A DNA stretch of 64,000 nt from Pseudoalteromonas ruthenica (GTDB lineage: Bacteria; Pseudomonadota; Gammaproteobacteria; Enterobacterales; Alteromonadaceae): NCBI RefSeq assembly GCF_008808095.1, contig NZ_CP023396.1, positions 992,001 through 1,056,000 on the forward strand, in the 5' to 3' direction. Positions 7,774 to 16,840 of the stretch are shown here, one piece after another. A model generated the notes under the pieces. That model had not been told where the DNA came from. It did not search any database and saw only the letters and a list, made by a program, of their open reading frames with translations. Every line of letters begins with the position of its first letter. Within the stretch, counting starts at the first letter, position 1. Both the position numbers and the translations under genes were made by a program.

Positions 7774-9351
7774 TTAAATCTTTTGTTCTGCAGGTTGTTC
7801 GCTTGGGTTCGGTTCAGGAACTTCTGGGGCATTTTGGCCCGCACGCTCCCAATACTTCGCTTTGAAGTTAAACAATACCAAGATAATACCTACACCAATA
7901 CTGAACAAGGCTATTTGCATGTACAGGCCAGGGATTTCTTGAACGTTTTCTGGGTCAAAGCTACCAGCTAGTAAGCCAGAGATAATATTACCAATGGAGT
8001 AGGTAAGAACAAATACGCCCATCATTTGGCCCACATAACGTGCTGGCGACAAGCGGCTTACCGCACTGAGTGCGACTGGGCTTAGGCATAGCTCACCTAC
8101 TGTATGTAGGAAGTAAGTGGTAATAAGCCAATAAGGAGCGACTTTCAGGCCATCAGCAGCATATTGCGCGGCAAAGAACATGACTAAAAAGCCAGTTGCC
8201 ATAATGATAAGACCCACGGCACATTTAACGCTGTACGATGGCGTGATCATGCGTTTAGCGAGGTTAATCCACAGTGCTGCAAAAAATGGCGACAATATGA
8301 TGATGAAAAATGAGTTCGCTGACTGGAACCATGCTGTCGGGATCTCAAAAGAACCCAGCATACGGTCGGTGTAATCGCGAGCGAATAAGTTCAACGATGA
8401 ACCAGCCTGTTCGAACCCTGACCAAAAACACGCTGAGGCCACACAGACTAAGAATAGTGCCCACATGCGCTGCTTTTCATCGTCTGTCAGCTCACCTAAA
8501 AAGTAGATGTAGCCAAAGTAAATGAAAAAGGTGATGGTAAAGACGATGGCTACCGAGCCCGCTAAAGCGACCGGGTCAATGACCAACCAGCCATTGTGTG
8601 CCGCGTAAACAGTCAGTGCGACCATCGCAATTGATGCGCCAATGACAGTCCAAGCAAGCGATGCGCCCTTGGTCGACAATGGGTTTGCTGGCTTATCATT
8701 GATGCCGCGAATACTACCTTGAGTCAGGCGGTACTGCACTAAACCGATGGCCATGCCCACGGCTGCTGCACCAAAGGCCCAGTGCCAACCGACATTTTCC
8801 ATAAAGTAGCCACATACACCGTAGCCAATCATAGAGCCGAGGTTGATGCCCATGTAATAAATCGCGTAGCCACTGTCGCGACGCTCATCTTCGGTTTTAT
8901 ACAGCTGACCTACCATGGCACTGATGTTTGGTTTTAATAAACCGGTGCCGGTAGCAACAAATATTAAGCCGATAAAGAACGAACTAGGGTGGGGAATTGC
9001 GAGGATAATATGGCCGATCATAATAACGATACCGCCATACCAGACAGTTCGCTGACCGCCTAACAGGCGATCTGAGATCCAACCACCGGGTAAGCCAAGG
9101 AAGTAGACTGCACCGGTATAGAGGCCGTAAATTGCCGCAGCAGACGCTACCGTGAAGGCCAAACCTTCCTCTTGCAGCGATGCGGTCATAAACAGCACTA
9201 GCATGGCGCGCATGCCGTAGTAACTCATGCGCTCCCACATTTCTGTGAAAAACAGGGTTTGTAACCCTTTGGGATGACCGAAAAAGGCGGTATCCAATTT
9301 TGAATCCCCAGCCGCCGAAGTCGGTGGCGTGGGTATCTGCTCATCAGACAT
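7774..9351 (-). CDS. POT/PTR2 family proton-dependent peptide transporter
   Basis: This is a proton-coupled di/tripeptide symporter of the inner membrane, 525 residues with about 14 hydrophobic segments. The diagnostic 'FFTEMWERMSYYGMRAMLVLFM' region (E..ER proton-coupling motif in helix 1) is at about residues 30-50, and a PTR2-type 'LGLPGGWISDRLLGGQ' follows. The ATG at 9351 is selected because a GGAAGTGA ribosome site precedes it; the frame continues 60 bp further upstream without one. E. coli homologues are DtpA-D. It stands alone with its own terminator and fits a peptide-degrading marine heterotroph, together with the exported peptidases elsewhere in the window. Confidence 0.93.
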   Translation of the reverse strand: MSDEQIPTPPTSAAGDSKLDTAFFGHPKGLQTLFFTEMWERMSYYGMRAMLVLFMTASLQEEGLAFTVASAAAIYGLYTGAVYFLGLPGGWISDRLLGGQRTVWYGGIVIMIGHIILAIPHPSSFFIGLIFVATGTGLLKPNISAMVGQLYKTEDERRDSGYAIYYMGINLGSMIGYGVCGYFMENVGWHWAFGAAAVGMAIGLVQYRLTQGSIRGINDKPANPLSTKGASLAWTVIGASIAMVALTVYAAHNGWLVIDPVALAGSVAIVFTITFFIYFGYIYFLGELTDDEKQRMWALFLVCVASACFWSGFEQAGSSLNLFARDYTDRMLGSFEIPTAWFQSANSFFIIILSPFFAALWINLAKRMITPSYSVKCAVGLIIMATGFLVMFFAAQYAADGLKVAPYWLITTYFLHTVGELCLSPVALSAVSRLSPARYVGQMMGVFVLTYSIGNIISGLLAGSFDPENVQEIPGLYMQIALFSIGVGIILVLFNFKAKYWERAGQNAPEVPEPNPSEQPAEQKI

Positions 9352-9528
9352 AGATTCACTTCCATTATTGTCGTTATAGTGAGCAGTTATTAGTACGTGA
9401 AATAAGCTCAATATGCAACCAAATCGCGCCTTACAGAGGCTAGATGGTTAGATTTATAGCAATAGCTGTGAATAAATTAATCAACCTTGGGCGTGTCGTT
9501 GAATAATGCCTACAGCCATGTAATGAAT

Positions 9529-10329
9529 TTATGCTGCCTTGCTATTCACTTCGCTTAATGGGTTTGAAGCCATCACATGCTGAGTGTCTGACCAGTGCAA
9601 AAGCTCAATACGGCCCTGATGATTCTCTACCAAGGCGCTACAGTTCTCTATCCAGTCGCCATCGTTACAGTAAATAATACCATCACTGACACGTAGCTTG
9701 GGTTGGTGAATATGACCACAGACAATGCCGTCATAGCCCCGGCGCTTGGCCTCGTGAATGGCCGCATCTTCAAATGCAGTAATCGCTTGTTGGGCCTTGT
9801 GTACACGAGATTTTAACCACGCTGCTAAAGACCAATAGCGGCCACCAAAAAGGCGGCGTACTCGATTATGCCAGCGATTTAAAAACAGCAAAAAGTCATA
9901 GGCGGCGTCGCCGATAATACTGATCAGTTTGCTGTAACGCGTTGCAGAATCAAAGTCATCACCGTGCAAGATAACAAAGCGCTTACCATTACCTGTGGTA
10001 TGCACAAACTGCCGGTGTACTTCCACGCCCATGAGCAGCTCTTTATCATACTTACGAAAGGTCTCATCGTGATTACCTGGTACGTAAATGACCCGTGTGC
10101 CTGCTTTTACTTTCTCCTGCAGTGCTTGCAGTACATGGTAGTGACTGGAATGCCAAAAGAACCGCCTTTTCATTGACCATAAATCAATAATATCGCCCAC
10201 TAAATAAAGTGTATCGCACTGAATATGGGCTAAAAAGTCGAGTAAATAGTCGGCTTTACAATCTTTGCAACCTAAATGAATATCAGAGATAAATACGGCC
10301 GGGTAATGGGTGGTGTTACGTTGTTTCAT
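9529..10329 (-). CDS. LpxH-like metallophosphoesterase
   Basis: This calcineurin-like phosphoesterase shows the full set of metal-binding motifs in order: FISDIHLG (about residues 13-20), GDIIDLW, GNHDE, LHGDD and GHIHQP. The family includes LpxH, the UDP-2,3-diacylglucosamine diphosphatase of lipid A synthesis. The length of 266 residues and the 'SMKRRFFW', 'NRWHNRVRRLFG' segments place it with an LpxH-related paralogue group rather than the canonical 240-residue enzyme. It could therefore be the lipid A enzyme or a related pyrophosphatase. No ribosome site is obvious before the ATG. It is monocistronic. Confidence 0.8.
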   Translation of the reverse strand: MKQRNTTHYPAVFISDIHLGCKDCKADYLLDFLAHIQCDTLYLVGDIIDLWSMKRRFFWHSSHYHVLQALQEKVKAGTRVIYVPGNHDETFRKYDKELLMGVEVHRQFVHTTGNGKRFVILHGDDFDSATRYSKLISIIGDAAYDFLLFLNRWHNRVRRLFGGRYWSLAAWLKSRVHKAQQAITAFEDAAIHEAKRRGYDGIVCGHIHQPKLRVSDGIIYCNDGDWIENCSALVENHQGRIELLHWSDTQHVMASNPLSEVNSKAA

Positions 10330-10657
10330 AATGGTGTGACTCGCAGCGTAATAATAGCGAGGCTAGAGCGTAGCGATGACAAAAAAAAGACTAAAAAAAG
10401 AACAATCCGTGACAACTATCGGATCTGCTTGTCTAACGGTATGAGCCTGATTATTATTGCGACCTTCAGCCAGCCTTGGTAAGCAAGTGTTGGGAGACAA
10501 TGAGCCAATATGACAGCAAAGCAATGATTTGTTCGCTTTAACAGGCTTTACGCTTTGCCAAGAACCGGTCATTTTGGCAATGTTTTAGCAGTGCCTCGTC
10601 GACCATAAAACTTGGGTGTAACGAGGACAAACGCGTAAAGCGTAATAGGAGAGCAAC
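10330..10657. other. 328-bp intergenic region with no gene seen
   Basis: This divergent region lies between the phosphoesterase and a DUF333 lipoprotein gene. I see no convincing ORF, tRNA or strong palindrome. It presumably carries both promoters; a good ribosome site (TAGGAG) lies just before the lipoprotein ATG. Confidence 0.5.
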
Positions 10658-10894
10658 ATGAAGTATCGTTTAGCTGGGCTGTGTATCGTGTTAACAGCTG
10701 CGCTTAGCGGTTGCCAAGACGAGCCATTAACGCAACAACTGCCTGTGGATATGAGTAATCCCGCTGCAAAATTCTGTGTTGATCAGGGCGGGCAATACCT
10801 TGTTGAGCAACAGCCCCAAGGCAAGAGCAGCTTTTGTGTATTGGATAACGGATCAAAAGTTGACGCGTGGGAGTTTTTCCGCAAATACCAGTAA
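10658..10894 (+). CDS. DUF333 family small lipoprotein
   Basis: This 78-residue protein starts with a lipoprotein signal ending in LSGC (Cys19). The mature part contains the DUF333 signature: NPAAKFCVDQGG, then FCVLDNGSKVDAWEFF. Two conserved cysteines probably pair. Family members are small envelope lipoproteins of unknown role (E. coli YoaF-like). The TAGGAG ribosome site about 8 bp upstream supports the ATG. A bidirectional terminator follows directly after the stop. Confidence 0.88.
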   Translation: MKYRLAGLCIVLTAALSGCQDEPLTQQLPVDMSNPAAKFCVDQGGQYLVEQQPQGKSSFCVLDNGSKVDAWEFFRKYQ

Positions 10895-10895
10895 T

Positions 10896-10925
10896 AAAAA
10901 AGCCAGTCTCTCGACTGGCTTTTTT
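10896..10925. terminator. Bidirectional terminator, DUF333 gene and proS
   Basis: AAAAAAGCCAGTC pairs with GACTGGCTTTTTT around a TCTC loop, giving a T run on both strands. It serves the lipoprotein gene and the convergent proS. Confidence 0.92.
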
Positions 10926-10928
10926 CGT

Positions 10929-12656
10929 TTATGCTTTAGCAAGCTCGGCAACAATGGCGGCTACCGCACCATCAATATCCAGCAACTGCTTTTCACCTGT
11001 ACGGCGGTTTTTAAGCTCTACTTGATCATTATCGAGGTTACGCTCACCAATCACTAAGGTCAGTGGCACACCCAGTAGCTCCATATCGTTAAACATGACC
11101 CCAGGGCGCTCTTTGCGGTCGTCAAAGAGTACATCAATGCCAGCTTGTTGCAATTCGCTGTAAAAGCGCTCAGCAATATCAGGGATACGATGTGACTTGT
11201 GCATATTCATGGGCACGATAGCCAGTTCGTACGGAGCGATATTTTTCGGCCAAATAATGCCGTATTTATCATTGTTTTGCTCGATGGCAGCGGCAACGAT
11301 ACGGGATACACCAATACCGTAACAGCCCATGGTCATGGTCTGGTTTTTACCACTTTCTGCCAATACTCCGGCTTTCATAGCCTCGGAATACTTGGTGCCA
11401 AGCTGGAAGATATGACCAACTTCAATCCCTCGTTTAATACTCAAAGTACCGCTACCACAAGGGCTCGGATCGCCATCAACCACGTTACGAATATCCGCAA
11501 CTTGGTAGTCATTGACGTCGCGGTCCCAGTTGATGCCACTGAAGTGCACATCATCTTCGTTGGCACCGGCGACAAAATCCGCCATCACCGCCGCTGAGCG
11601 GTCAACAATAATCGCTGTATTTAAGCCAACAGGGCCTAAAGAGCCAGGACGAGCGCCTACTGCTTTTACAATGTCCGCTTCGCTCGCCATTTCCAGTGGT
11701 GCCTGCACGCCTTCAAGCTTCTCTGCTTTGAGTTCGTTGAGCTCATGATCGCCACGCAGTACTAAAGCAACCAGTGGGCGTTGCTCTTGCTCGTCTGCTT
11801 CGCCGTAAACAAATAAAGTTTTCACACCACGGTGCGGCTTAACGCCGTAATGCTCTTTAAGTTCAGCAATGGTTTTTGCTTTCGGGGTATCGAACTTTTG
11901 CAATTCTTTGCTGGGCTCAGGACGGGCTTCGCTCGGGGCTTTTGCCTCTGCCTTTTCGATATTTGCGGCATAATCACTGCCATCACTGAAGGCGATAGCA
12001 TCTTCACCGGATTCGGCCAATACGTGGAATTCATGAGACAAATTACCACCAATGGAACCGGTGTCTGCAAGAACTGGGCGGTAATCTAAGCCTAAACGGT
12101 CGAAAATATTGCAATATGCTTGGTGTAGCTTTTCATACGTTTGCGCTAAACACTCGTCACTTAGGTGGAACGAGTAAGCGTCTTTCATGACGAACTCGCG
12201 CGAGCGCATGATGCCAAAACGAGGACGAATTTCATCGCGCACTTTGGTCTGTACTTGGTATAAGGTGATTGGCAGCTGTTTGTAGCTACTAATTTCTTTA
12301 CGTACGCAATCAGTGATCACTTCTTCGTGGGTAGGTCCTAACGCAAAAGGGCGTTTATGACGGTCTTCAATACGCAAAAGCTCAGGACCATATTGTTCCC
12401 AGCGGCCCGACTCCTGCCACAACTCAGCAGGTTGAATGATGGGCATGAGCATCTCAATGGCGCCAGCCTTATTCATTTCCTCACGAACAATGTTTTCAAC
12501 TTTTTTCAGCACCTTAACGCCGGAAGGCAGCCAAGTGTATAGGCCGGAGGCGAGTTTGCGGATCATGCCCGCACGAAGCATGAGCTGGTGGCTCACCACC
12601 TCGGCATCTGAGGGCGTCTCTTTCAGGGTCGCAAGTAAATACTGACTGGTACGCAT
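10929..12656 (-). CDS. proS: Prolyl-tRNA synthetase
   Basis: This class II aminoacyl-tRNA synthetase charges tRNA-Pro in the cytoplasm. The 575-residue length and the large insertion between class II motifs 2 and 3 (about residues 230-390, the INS editing domain that hydrolyses Ala-tRNA-Pro) mark it as the bacterial-type ProRS. The N-terminus [15 protein letters not shown], the motif 2 region '[21 protein letters not shown]' and the motif 3 '[14 protein letters not shown]' are all visible. A CGGAAT ribosome-like site precedes the ATG. It appears monocistronic, with a terminator shared with the convergent DUF333 gene. Confidence 0.97.
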   Translation of the reverse strand: MRTSQYLLATLKETPSDAEVVSHQLMLRAGMIRKLASGLYTWLPSGVKVLKKVENIVREEMNKAGAIEMLMPIIQPAELWQESGRWEQYGPELLRIEDRHKRPFALGPTHEEVITDCVRKEISSYKQLPITLYQVQTKVRDEIRPRFGIMRSREFVMKDAYSFHLSDECLAQTYEKLHQAYCNIFDRLGLDYRPVLADTGSIGGNLSHEFHVLAESGEDAIAFSDGSDYAANIEKAEAKAPSEARPEPSKELQKFDTPKAKTIAELKEHYGVKPHRGVKTLFVYGEADEQEQRPLVALVLRGDHELNELKAEKLEGVQAPLEMASEADIVKAVGARPGSLGPVGLNTAIIVDRSAAVMADFVAGANEDDVHFSGINWDRDVNDYQVADIRNVVDGDPSPCGSGTLSIKRGIEVGHIFQLGTKYSEAMKAGVLAESGKNQTMTMGCYGIGVSRIVAAAIEQNNDKYGIIWPKNIAPYELAIVPMNMHKSHRIPDIAERFYSELQQAGIDVLFDDRKERPGVMFNDMELLGVPLTLVIGERNLDNDQVELKNRRTGEKQLLDIDGAVAAIVAELAKA

Positions 12657-12731
12657 GAATATTCCGTTTTTTATTTAATGATTAATAGGTAAGAGCGCTA
12701 GTTTAGCAGCGCTCGGGCGCAGGGCAAAGCG

Positions 12732-13439
12732 CTAAAGCGGGCAAATTTCGAGAACATGATTGTGCTCACCGTCTACTTGCCAGCGAATATTAAAATCATA
12801 CAAGGTCATGCCGTAGTGCTGCACCCCAGCCAGACTCTTTTTATACGCTGGCCGTGGGTCTTGCTGAAGCACTTGAGTGATAAATTGCTCAAGCACTAAA
12901 GCAGGGTCGCTGTTGTCGATAACACTTTGTGCTTGTTCAGAAAAACTGACACTCATCTGGGTGTGCGGCCGGGTATCGGCAAAGCCAGCACTGGCATCCA
13001 TCATGGCATCGGAATAAGGCAGATAGGGCTTGATATCAATAATCGGGGTGCCATCGAGTAAGTCGATTCCCCCTAAACGAAGACTAAGCTGCCCGTGTTG
13101 GTAATTCACACCGAGCAATTCGACTGCGCTCATGCCAATGGCGTTGGGACGGAATGTCGCTCGCGTAGCGAACACACCTTTGCGAGCGTTTCCGCCTAAG
13201 CGAGGAGGGCGAACTAACGGTGAATAGCCTTTATCAGCCGTTTCATGAAAACGAAACAACAGCCATAGGTGGCTAAACTCCTCAATACCACGCACAAACT
13301 CCTCTCTGTTAAATTCATCGGTAAAGATAAGATCAGCGCGCGCCGCGCTAACTAGGCGAGGTTGTCGCGGGATAGCAAACTTTTGTTTATACGGAGAGCG
13401 AATATGGCCAATGGCGGTGATTTGATACTGGGACGACAC
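12732..13439 (-). CDS. trmO: tRNA (adenine37-N6)-methyltransferase TrmO
   Basis: TrmO (formerly YaeB/TsaA) methylates the N6 of t6A37 in tRNA-Thr(GGU) using S-adenosylmethionine. The 235-residue protein shows the UPF0066 pattern: GHIRSPYKQKFAIPRQPRLV at the N-terminus, 'FRFHE', 'FATRATFRPNAIGMSAVELLG' and 'LDGTPIIDIKPYLPYSDA'. The start is a GTG at 13439 with no clear ribosome site, but it gives the usual family N-terminus. It lies upstream of proS on the same strand, 75 bp away, and could be co-transcribed with it. Confidence 0.93.
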   Translation of the reverse strand: MSSQYQITAIGHIRSPYKQKFAIPRQPRLVSAARADLIFTDEFNREEFVRGIEEFSHLWLLFRFHETADKGYSPLVRPPRLGGNARKGVFATRATFRPNAIGMSAVELLGVNYQHGQLSLRLGGIDLLDGTPIIDIKPYLPYSDAMMDASAGFADTRPHTQMSVSFSEQAQSVIDNSDPALVLEQFITQVLQQDPRPAYKKSLAGVQHYGMTLYDFNIRWQVDGEHNHVLEICPL

Positions 13440-13491
13440 AATGTTTTACACAGCGAATTAAGGTGAGCGCAGTGTAGTCATGGCACCGGGT

Positions 13492-13518
13492 AAAAACAAG
13501 GGGCACAGGGCCCCTTGT
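13492..13518 (-). terminator. Terminator of the outer-membrane barrel gene
   Basis: On the minus strand ACAAGGGGC pairs with GCCCCTTGT around a 5-nt loop and is followed by TTTTTA. The perfect 9-bp stem lies 25 bp after the stop codon. Confidence 0.88.
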
Positions 13519-13543
13519 ACAAGTAGGGAAAGTGCTGGGCTAA

Positions 13544-14140
13544 TTAGAATAGGTATTCAACCGATACAGACGCAACGTCCATTTCGGGGTCAATTTGTTC
13601 GTCTAGTTCATAACGCTCGTACTCAAGGTTGAAGCGTACTTGCTCTGTCATCGCAAACTGTACGCCGGCGCCGTAAAATACATCGCCACCATCGGCCTGC
13701 GTGGTGGCAATGGTTAGGTCATCAAGTTGCGCACGTAGGTCTGCATCCCATTCTAGCCAACCGGCGGTTGCGTAAACTTTGAAACGCTCACTAACAGGCA
13801 GAGCGAGTTTGGTTGATAGCGAAACACCATCTAGTTCTGCTTGTTGGTCGATATCAGACACTTCATCAAAATTGTGATAGCCGAGCTCGAAACTCCAATA
13901 ATCATTGAGCTGTGTGCCCACGTAAGCTTCAAGCATACCGGCATCGTCATCAAATTCAGTATCTAGGTCATCATTGTCGAACTCAAATGAGTATTGGCCG
14001 TAACCGATACCGGTGTAGAAACGAGGGTTCACTTCACTGCTTGGTTCATAACTTGAAGGGGCCGCCATCGCTGTGGTTGTCGTTAAAGCCATAGCTAAAG
14101 CGCAAAGGGAAAAGCGAGCAGTTTTATTAGTGTGTTTCAT
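13544..14140 (-). CDS. Outer-membrane beta-barrel protein (OmpA/OmpW-like small barrel)
   Basis: A Sec signal peptide (cleavage after AMA, about residue 27) precedes about 170 residues of alternating hydrophobic/polar strands rich in Tyr, Phe and Asp. The chain ends in VSVEYLF with a C-terminal Phe, the usual BAM recognition signature. I count about eight strands, as in the OmpA transmembrane barrel and OmpA-like porin families. There is no OmpA C-terminal peptidoglycan-binding domain. The extracellular loops are strongly acidic (runs of D and E), typical of marine bacteria. A GGAG ribosome site precedes the ATG and a strong terminator follows the gene. Confidence 0.85.
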   Translation of the reverse strand: MKHTNKTARFSLCALAMALTTTTAMAAPSSYEPSSEVNPRFYTGIGYGQYSFEFDNDDLDTEFDDDAGMLEAYVGTQLNDYWSFELGYHNFDEVSDIDQQAELDGVSLSTKLALPVSERFKVYATAGWLEWDADLRAQLDDLTIATTQADGGDVFYGAGVQFAMTEQVRFNLEYERYELDEQIDPEMDVASVSVEYLF

Positions 14141-14319
14141 CTTGATTCTCCATTTTGTTAGTTCATGCCTAACAAAGCAGAGGCCATGCCAAGAGTCTTA
14201 AAACAACTAAAATTAGGTGTTTTATTAATATATAATTCAGTTAGTTACAGAAAAGCGCAGGGTTGTTTACAAAGCCTTAAGGAGTGTAACGCGCGGCTGT
14301 TTTGTATGGACCTGAAAAA

Positions 14320-14355
14320 GGTGTAAAATTTTCCGGTAAATGTCAAAATTACACC
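14320..14355. repeat. Imperfect AT-rich palindrome
   Basis: GGTGTAAAATTTT (14320-14332) is mirrored by AAAATTACACC (14345-14355) with two unpaired bases in the left arm. It lies in the 249-bp gap between the thioesterase stop and the barrel gene start, so it may be an operator or a hairpin. It has no T run for termination. Confidence 0.4.
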
Positions 14356-14389
14356 CTGAATGGAACCTAACTAATTGATTAATAGTCGA

Positions 14390-14857
14390 TTAACAGGTCT
14401 TCTGTAAAAGTGTTTCAGTTTCGATGGCTATCTCTTTCATTTTAATCGCATACGCCTCTAGGCGCTTCTGCTCTTCTGTTTTTGCCTTAAAGCATGGCAC
14501 CTCTACTGGGTAGCCGGCTTGGTCCATAGCGACAAAGCTGATCACGCAGTGGTTAGTCTCGACCATGTGTTGCGTCTTGGGGTCGCCACAGCGTACTTGT
14601 ATAAATATTTGCATACTGGTTTTACCGGTATGCGCAATAGAGGCGTTAACTTCAACTAATTGACCCACTAACACTGGCCGGCGAAATTTTACTCCCGCCA
14701 CAGATACCGTGACACAGTAATGACCGCTCCAACCTGCGGCACAGGCATAGCCAGCTTGATCTATCCATTTCATGACGACTCCGCCGTGGACCTTACCACC
14801 GAAATTGACATCGGTAGGCTCGGCTAAAAATCGAAAAGTAACCGTATCTTGACTCAT
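14390..14857 (-). CDS. Acyl-CoA thioesterase (YciA-type hotdog fold)
   Basis: This 155-residue protein is a single hotdog-fold acyl-CoA hydrolase. It carries the YciA/BACH motif 'DVNFGGKVHGGVVMKWIDQAGYACA', in which the Asp of 'WIDQ' is the catalytic acid. It would cleave medium or long acyl-CoA to free fatty acid and CoA in the cytoplasm. The ATG at 14857 has GGGGAG 5 bp upstream, which decides it over a TTG 12 bp earlier. It is encoded just upstream of ETF-QO's terminator on the same strand but separated by it, so it is an independent unit. Confidence 0.88.
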   Translation of the reverse strand: MSQDTVTFRFLAEPTDVNFGGKVHGGVVMKWIDQAGYACAAGWSGHYCVTVSVAGVKFRRPVLVGQLVEVNASIAHTGKTSMQIFIQVRCGDPKTQHMVETNHCVISFVAMDQAGYPVEVPCFKAKTEEQKRLEAYAIKMKEIAIETETLLQKTC

Positions 14858-14907
14858 AGAGCTCCCCAAATATGCTCGACCTGTTACAGCAAGTGTAGTG
14901 TATATAA

Positions 14908-14932
14908 ATAAAAAAGGGGCTTACGCCCCAGT
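14908..14932 (-). terminator. Terminator of the ETF-QO gene
   Basis: On the minus strand GGGGC-GTAA-GCCCC is followed by TTTTTTATTT, 30 bp after the ETF-QO stop codon. Confidence 0.85.
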
Positions 14933-14962
14933 TGCAACTTAGGATAAAGTACTTAATAACAA

Positions 14963-16609
14963 CTACATATTAGGGTAGTTAGGACCACCCGCTCCCTCTG
15001 GGGTGACCCAGGTGATGTTTTGGCTAGGATCTTTGATATCACAGGTTTTACAGTGCACACAGTTTTGCGCATTGATCACAAACTTTGCCTCACCTTCACT
15101 GTCATCCACTTCGTAAACCCCAGCTGGGCAGTAGCGCTGTGCTGGTTCATCAAAGCGTGGCAAATTAACCGTAATAGGTATCGCAGCATCCTTTAATTGT
15201 AAGTGACACGGCTGAGACTCTTCGTGATTGGTATTAGACAAAAAGACCGATGAGAGTTTGTCAAAACTAAGCTCACCATCTGGCTTTGGGTAGTCAATTT
15301 TCGGTGCTTGTGAGCTGCTCAGTAGGGTCGCGTAATCAGGGGTGTTGTCTTTAAAGGTAAAAGGCAGCTTTCCTGCGAATAGGTTTTGGTCCAGCGTGTT
15401 GTACGCGCCCCCGAAGAACTTACCCAATTTATGCATCGCCGGCCCAAAATTGCGTGAGCGGTAAAGCTCATCATACACCCAAGAAGATTCAAAACGCTGC
15501 GCAAAGTCCGCCAAATCAGTGTGTTGATCACCGGCTTTTATTGCCTCAAAAATACTTTCGGCTGCCAACATACCGGATTTCATTGCGGTGTGATTGCCTT
15601 TGATTTTGGCAAAATTCAGCGTACCTGCGTCACAGCCCACGAGTAGGCCGCCTGGGAAGTGCATTTTCGGTAGCGAATGTAACCCGCCTTTGGCTATAGC
15701 ACGCGCGCCGTAGGCTAAGCGTTTACCGCCTTTGAGCACATCAGCGAATACAGGATGATGTTTCATTCGCTGAAATTCATCAAAAGGACTTAAGTGCGGG
15801 TTGGTGTAGTTAAGGTCGACAATGAGGCCCACCACCACTTGATTATCCTCGCAGTGGTACATAAATGCGCCGCCATTGGTATCTCCACTAAGCGGCCACC
15901 CAGTGCCATGAACCACTTTTCCTTGTTGATGTTGCTGTGCATCTACTTGCCAGATTTCTTTAAAACCAAGACCGTAGTGTTGCACAGAGCGGTCTTTATC
16001 AAGGGCAAATTGATTGATCAATTGTTTGCCCAAGTGGCCACGGCAGCCCTCTGCGAAAATGGTGTATTTTGCTCTGAGCTCCATCCCCGGCATAAACCCA
16101 GGCTTTTCATTGCCCTCTTTATCGCGACCCATATCACCGGTAATGATGCCTTTGACGCTGTCGTCTTCAATAAGTAGTTCGTGCGCGGAAAAACCAGGGA
16201 AAATTTCGACTCCTAATTGTTCTGCTTGCTCGGCTAAAAAACGACAAACGTTGCCCATAGAGACGATATAGTTGCCATTATTATGAAATGTTTTGGGCAC
16301 CATAAAGTGGGGCAGGGATTTAGCTTTTTGCTCATCACTGAACCATAAAATTTCGTCTTCGGTGACTTGGGTATGCAGTGGCGCGCCTAACTCCTGCCAA
16401 TTAGGGAGTAGCTCATCGAGTGCGCGAGTTTCGAAAACGGCACCGGAGAGCACATGAGCACCTACTTCAGAGCCTTTTTCAACCACGCAAATCATCAATT
16501 CTTGTTGTTGTTCTTGTGCTAATTGCGCGAGCTTAATGGCGCTAGCAAGGCCGCTGGGCCCTGCACCGACGATGACCACGTCAAATTCCATGGTTTCGCG
16601 TTCTACCAT
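14963..16609 (-). CDS. Electron transfer flavoprotein-ubiquinone oxidoreductase
   Basis: ETF-QO passes electrons from reduced ETF, produced by acyl-CoA and branched-chain acyl-CoA dehydrogenases, to ubiquinone at the membrane. The 548-residue protein begins with an FAD-binding dinucleotide fold (VIVGAGPSGLASA, about residues 11-23). It ends with a ferredoxin-type 4Fe-4S domain whose ligands are Cys494, Cys517, Cys520 and Cys523 (RYCPAG and NCVHCKTC). A GGGGAT ribosome site precedes the ATG. It is divergent from etfBA, and the shared 230-bp promoter region holds two matching ACGT palindromes, so all three genes are probably controlled together. Confidence 0.96.
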   Translation of the reverse strand: MVERETMEFDVVIVGAGPSGLASAIKLAQLAQEQQQELMICVVEKGSEVGAHVLSGAVFETRALDELLPNWQELGAPLHTQVTEDEILWFSDEQKAKSLPHFMVPKTFHNNGNYIVSMGNVCRFLAEQAEQLGVEIFPGFSAHELLIEDDSVKGIITGDMGRDKEGNEKPGFMPGMELRAKYTIFAEGCRGHLGKQLINQFALDKDRSVQHYGLGFKEIWQVDAQQHQQGKVVHGTGWPLSGDTNGGAFMYHCEDNQVVVGLIVDLNYTNPHLSPFDEFQRMKHHPVFADVLKGGKRLAYGARAIAKGGLHSLPKMHFPGGLLVGCDAGTLNFAKIKGNHTAMKSGMLAAESIFEAIKAGDQHTDLADFAQRFESSWVYDELYRSRNFGPAMHKLGKFFGGAYNTLDQNLFAGKLPFTFKDNTPDYATLLSSSQAPKIDYPKPDGELSFDKLSSVFLSNTNHEESQPCHLQLKDAAIPITVNLPRFDEPAQRYCPAGVYEVDDSEGEAKFVINAQNCVHCKTCDIKDPSQNITWVTPEGAGGPNYPNM

Positions 16610-16699
16610 AATGATCCCCTGCTTTATATGACGGTATAAGGTGTTACGAAATGCAAATTAATCGTTACACAAAAGGTTATTGTCCAAGGTTATTTTAGG

Positions 16700-16715
16700 T
16701 TGACGTTTACGTCAA
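16700..16715. promoter_or_regulatory. Palindromic operator 1, LiuR-like
   Basis: TTGACGTTTACGTCAA is an almost perfect 16-bp palindrome with ACGT half sites. It resembles the operator I recall for LiuR, the MerR-family regulator of branched-chain acyl-CoA catabolism. It is one of two copies between ETF-QO and etfB. Confidence 0.6.
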
Positions 16716-16748
16716 CAGGAAGTAGTCTGATTTCATCAAATAAATAAG

Positions 16749-16764
16749 TTTACGTTAACGTCAG
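16749..16764. promoter_or_regulatory. Palindromic operator 2, LiuR-like
   Basis: TTTACGTTAACGTCAG shares 13 of 16 positions with operator 1. The two centres are 49 bp apart. One site may serve each divergent promoter. Confidence 0.55.
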
Positions 16765-16840
16765 GTGTGGGCGTGTCAGTAGTAACCGCGCAGGTTATAG
16801 CCGCTTTAGAACGTCCACTCGCGTGTCAACAGGAGCAAAT

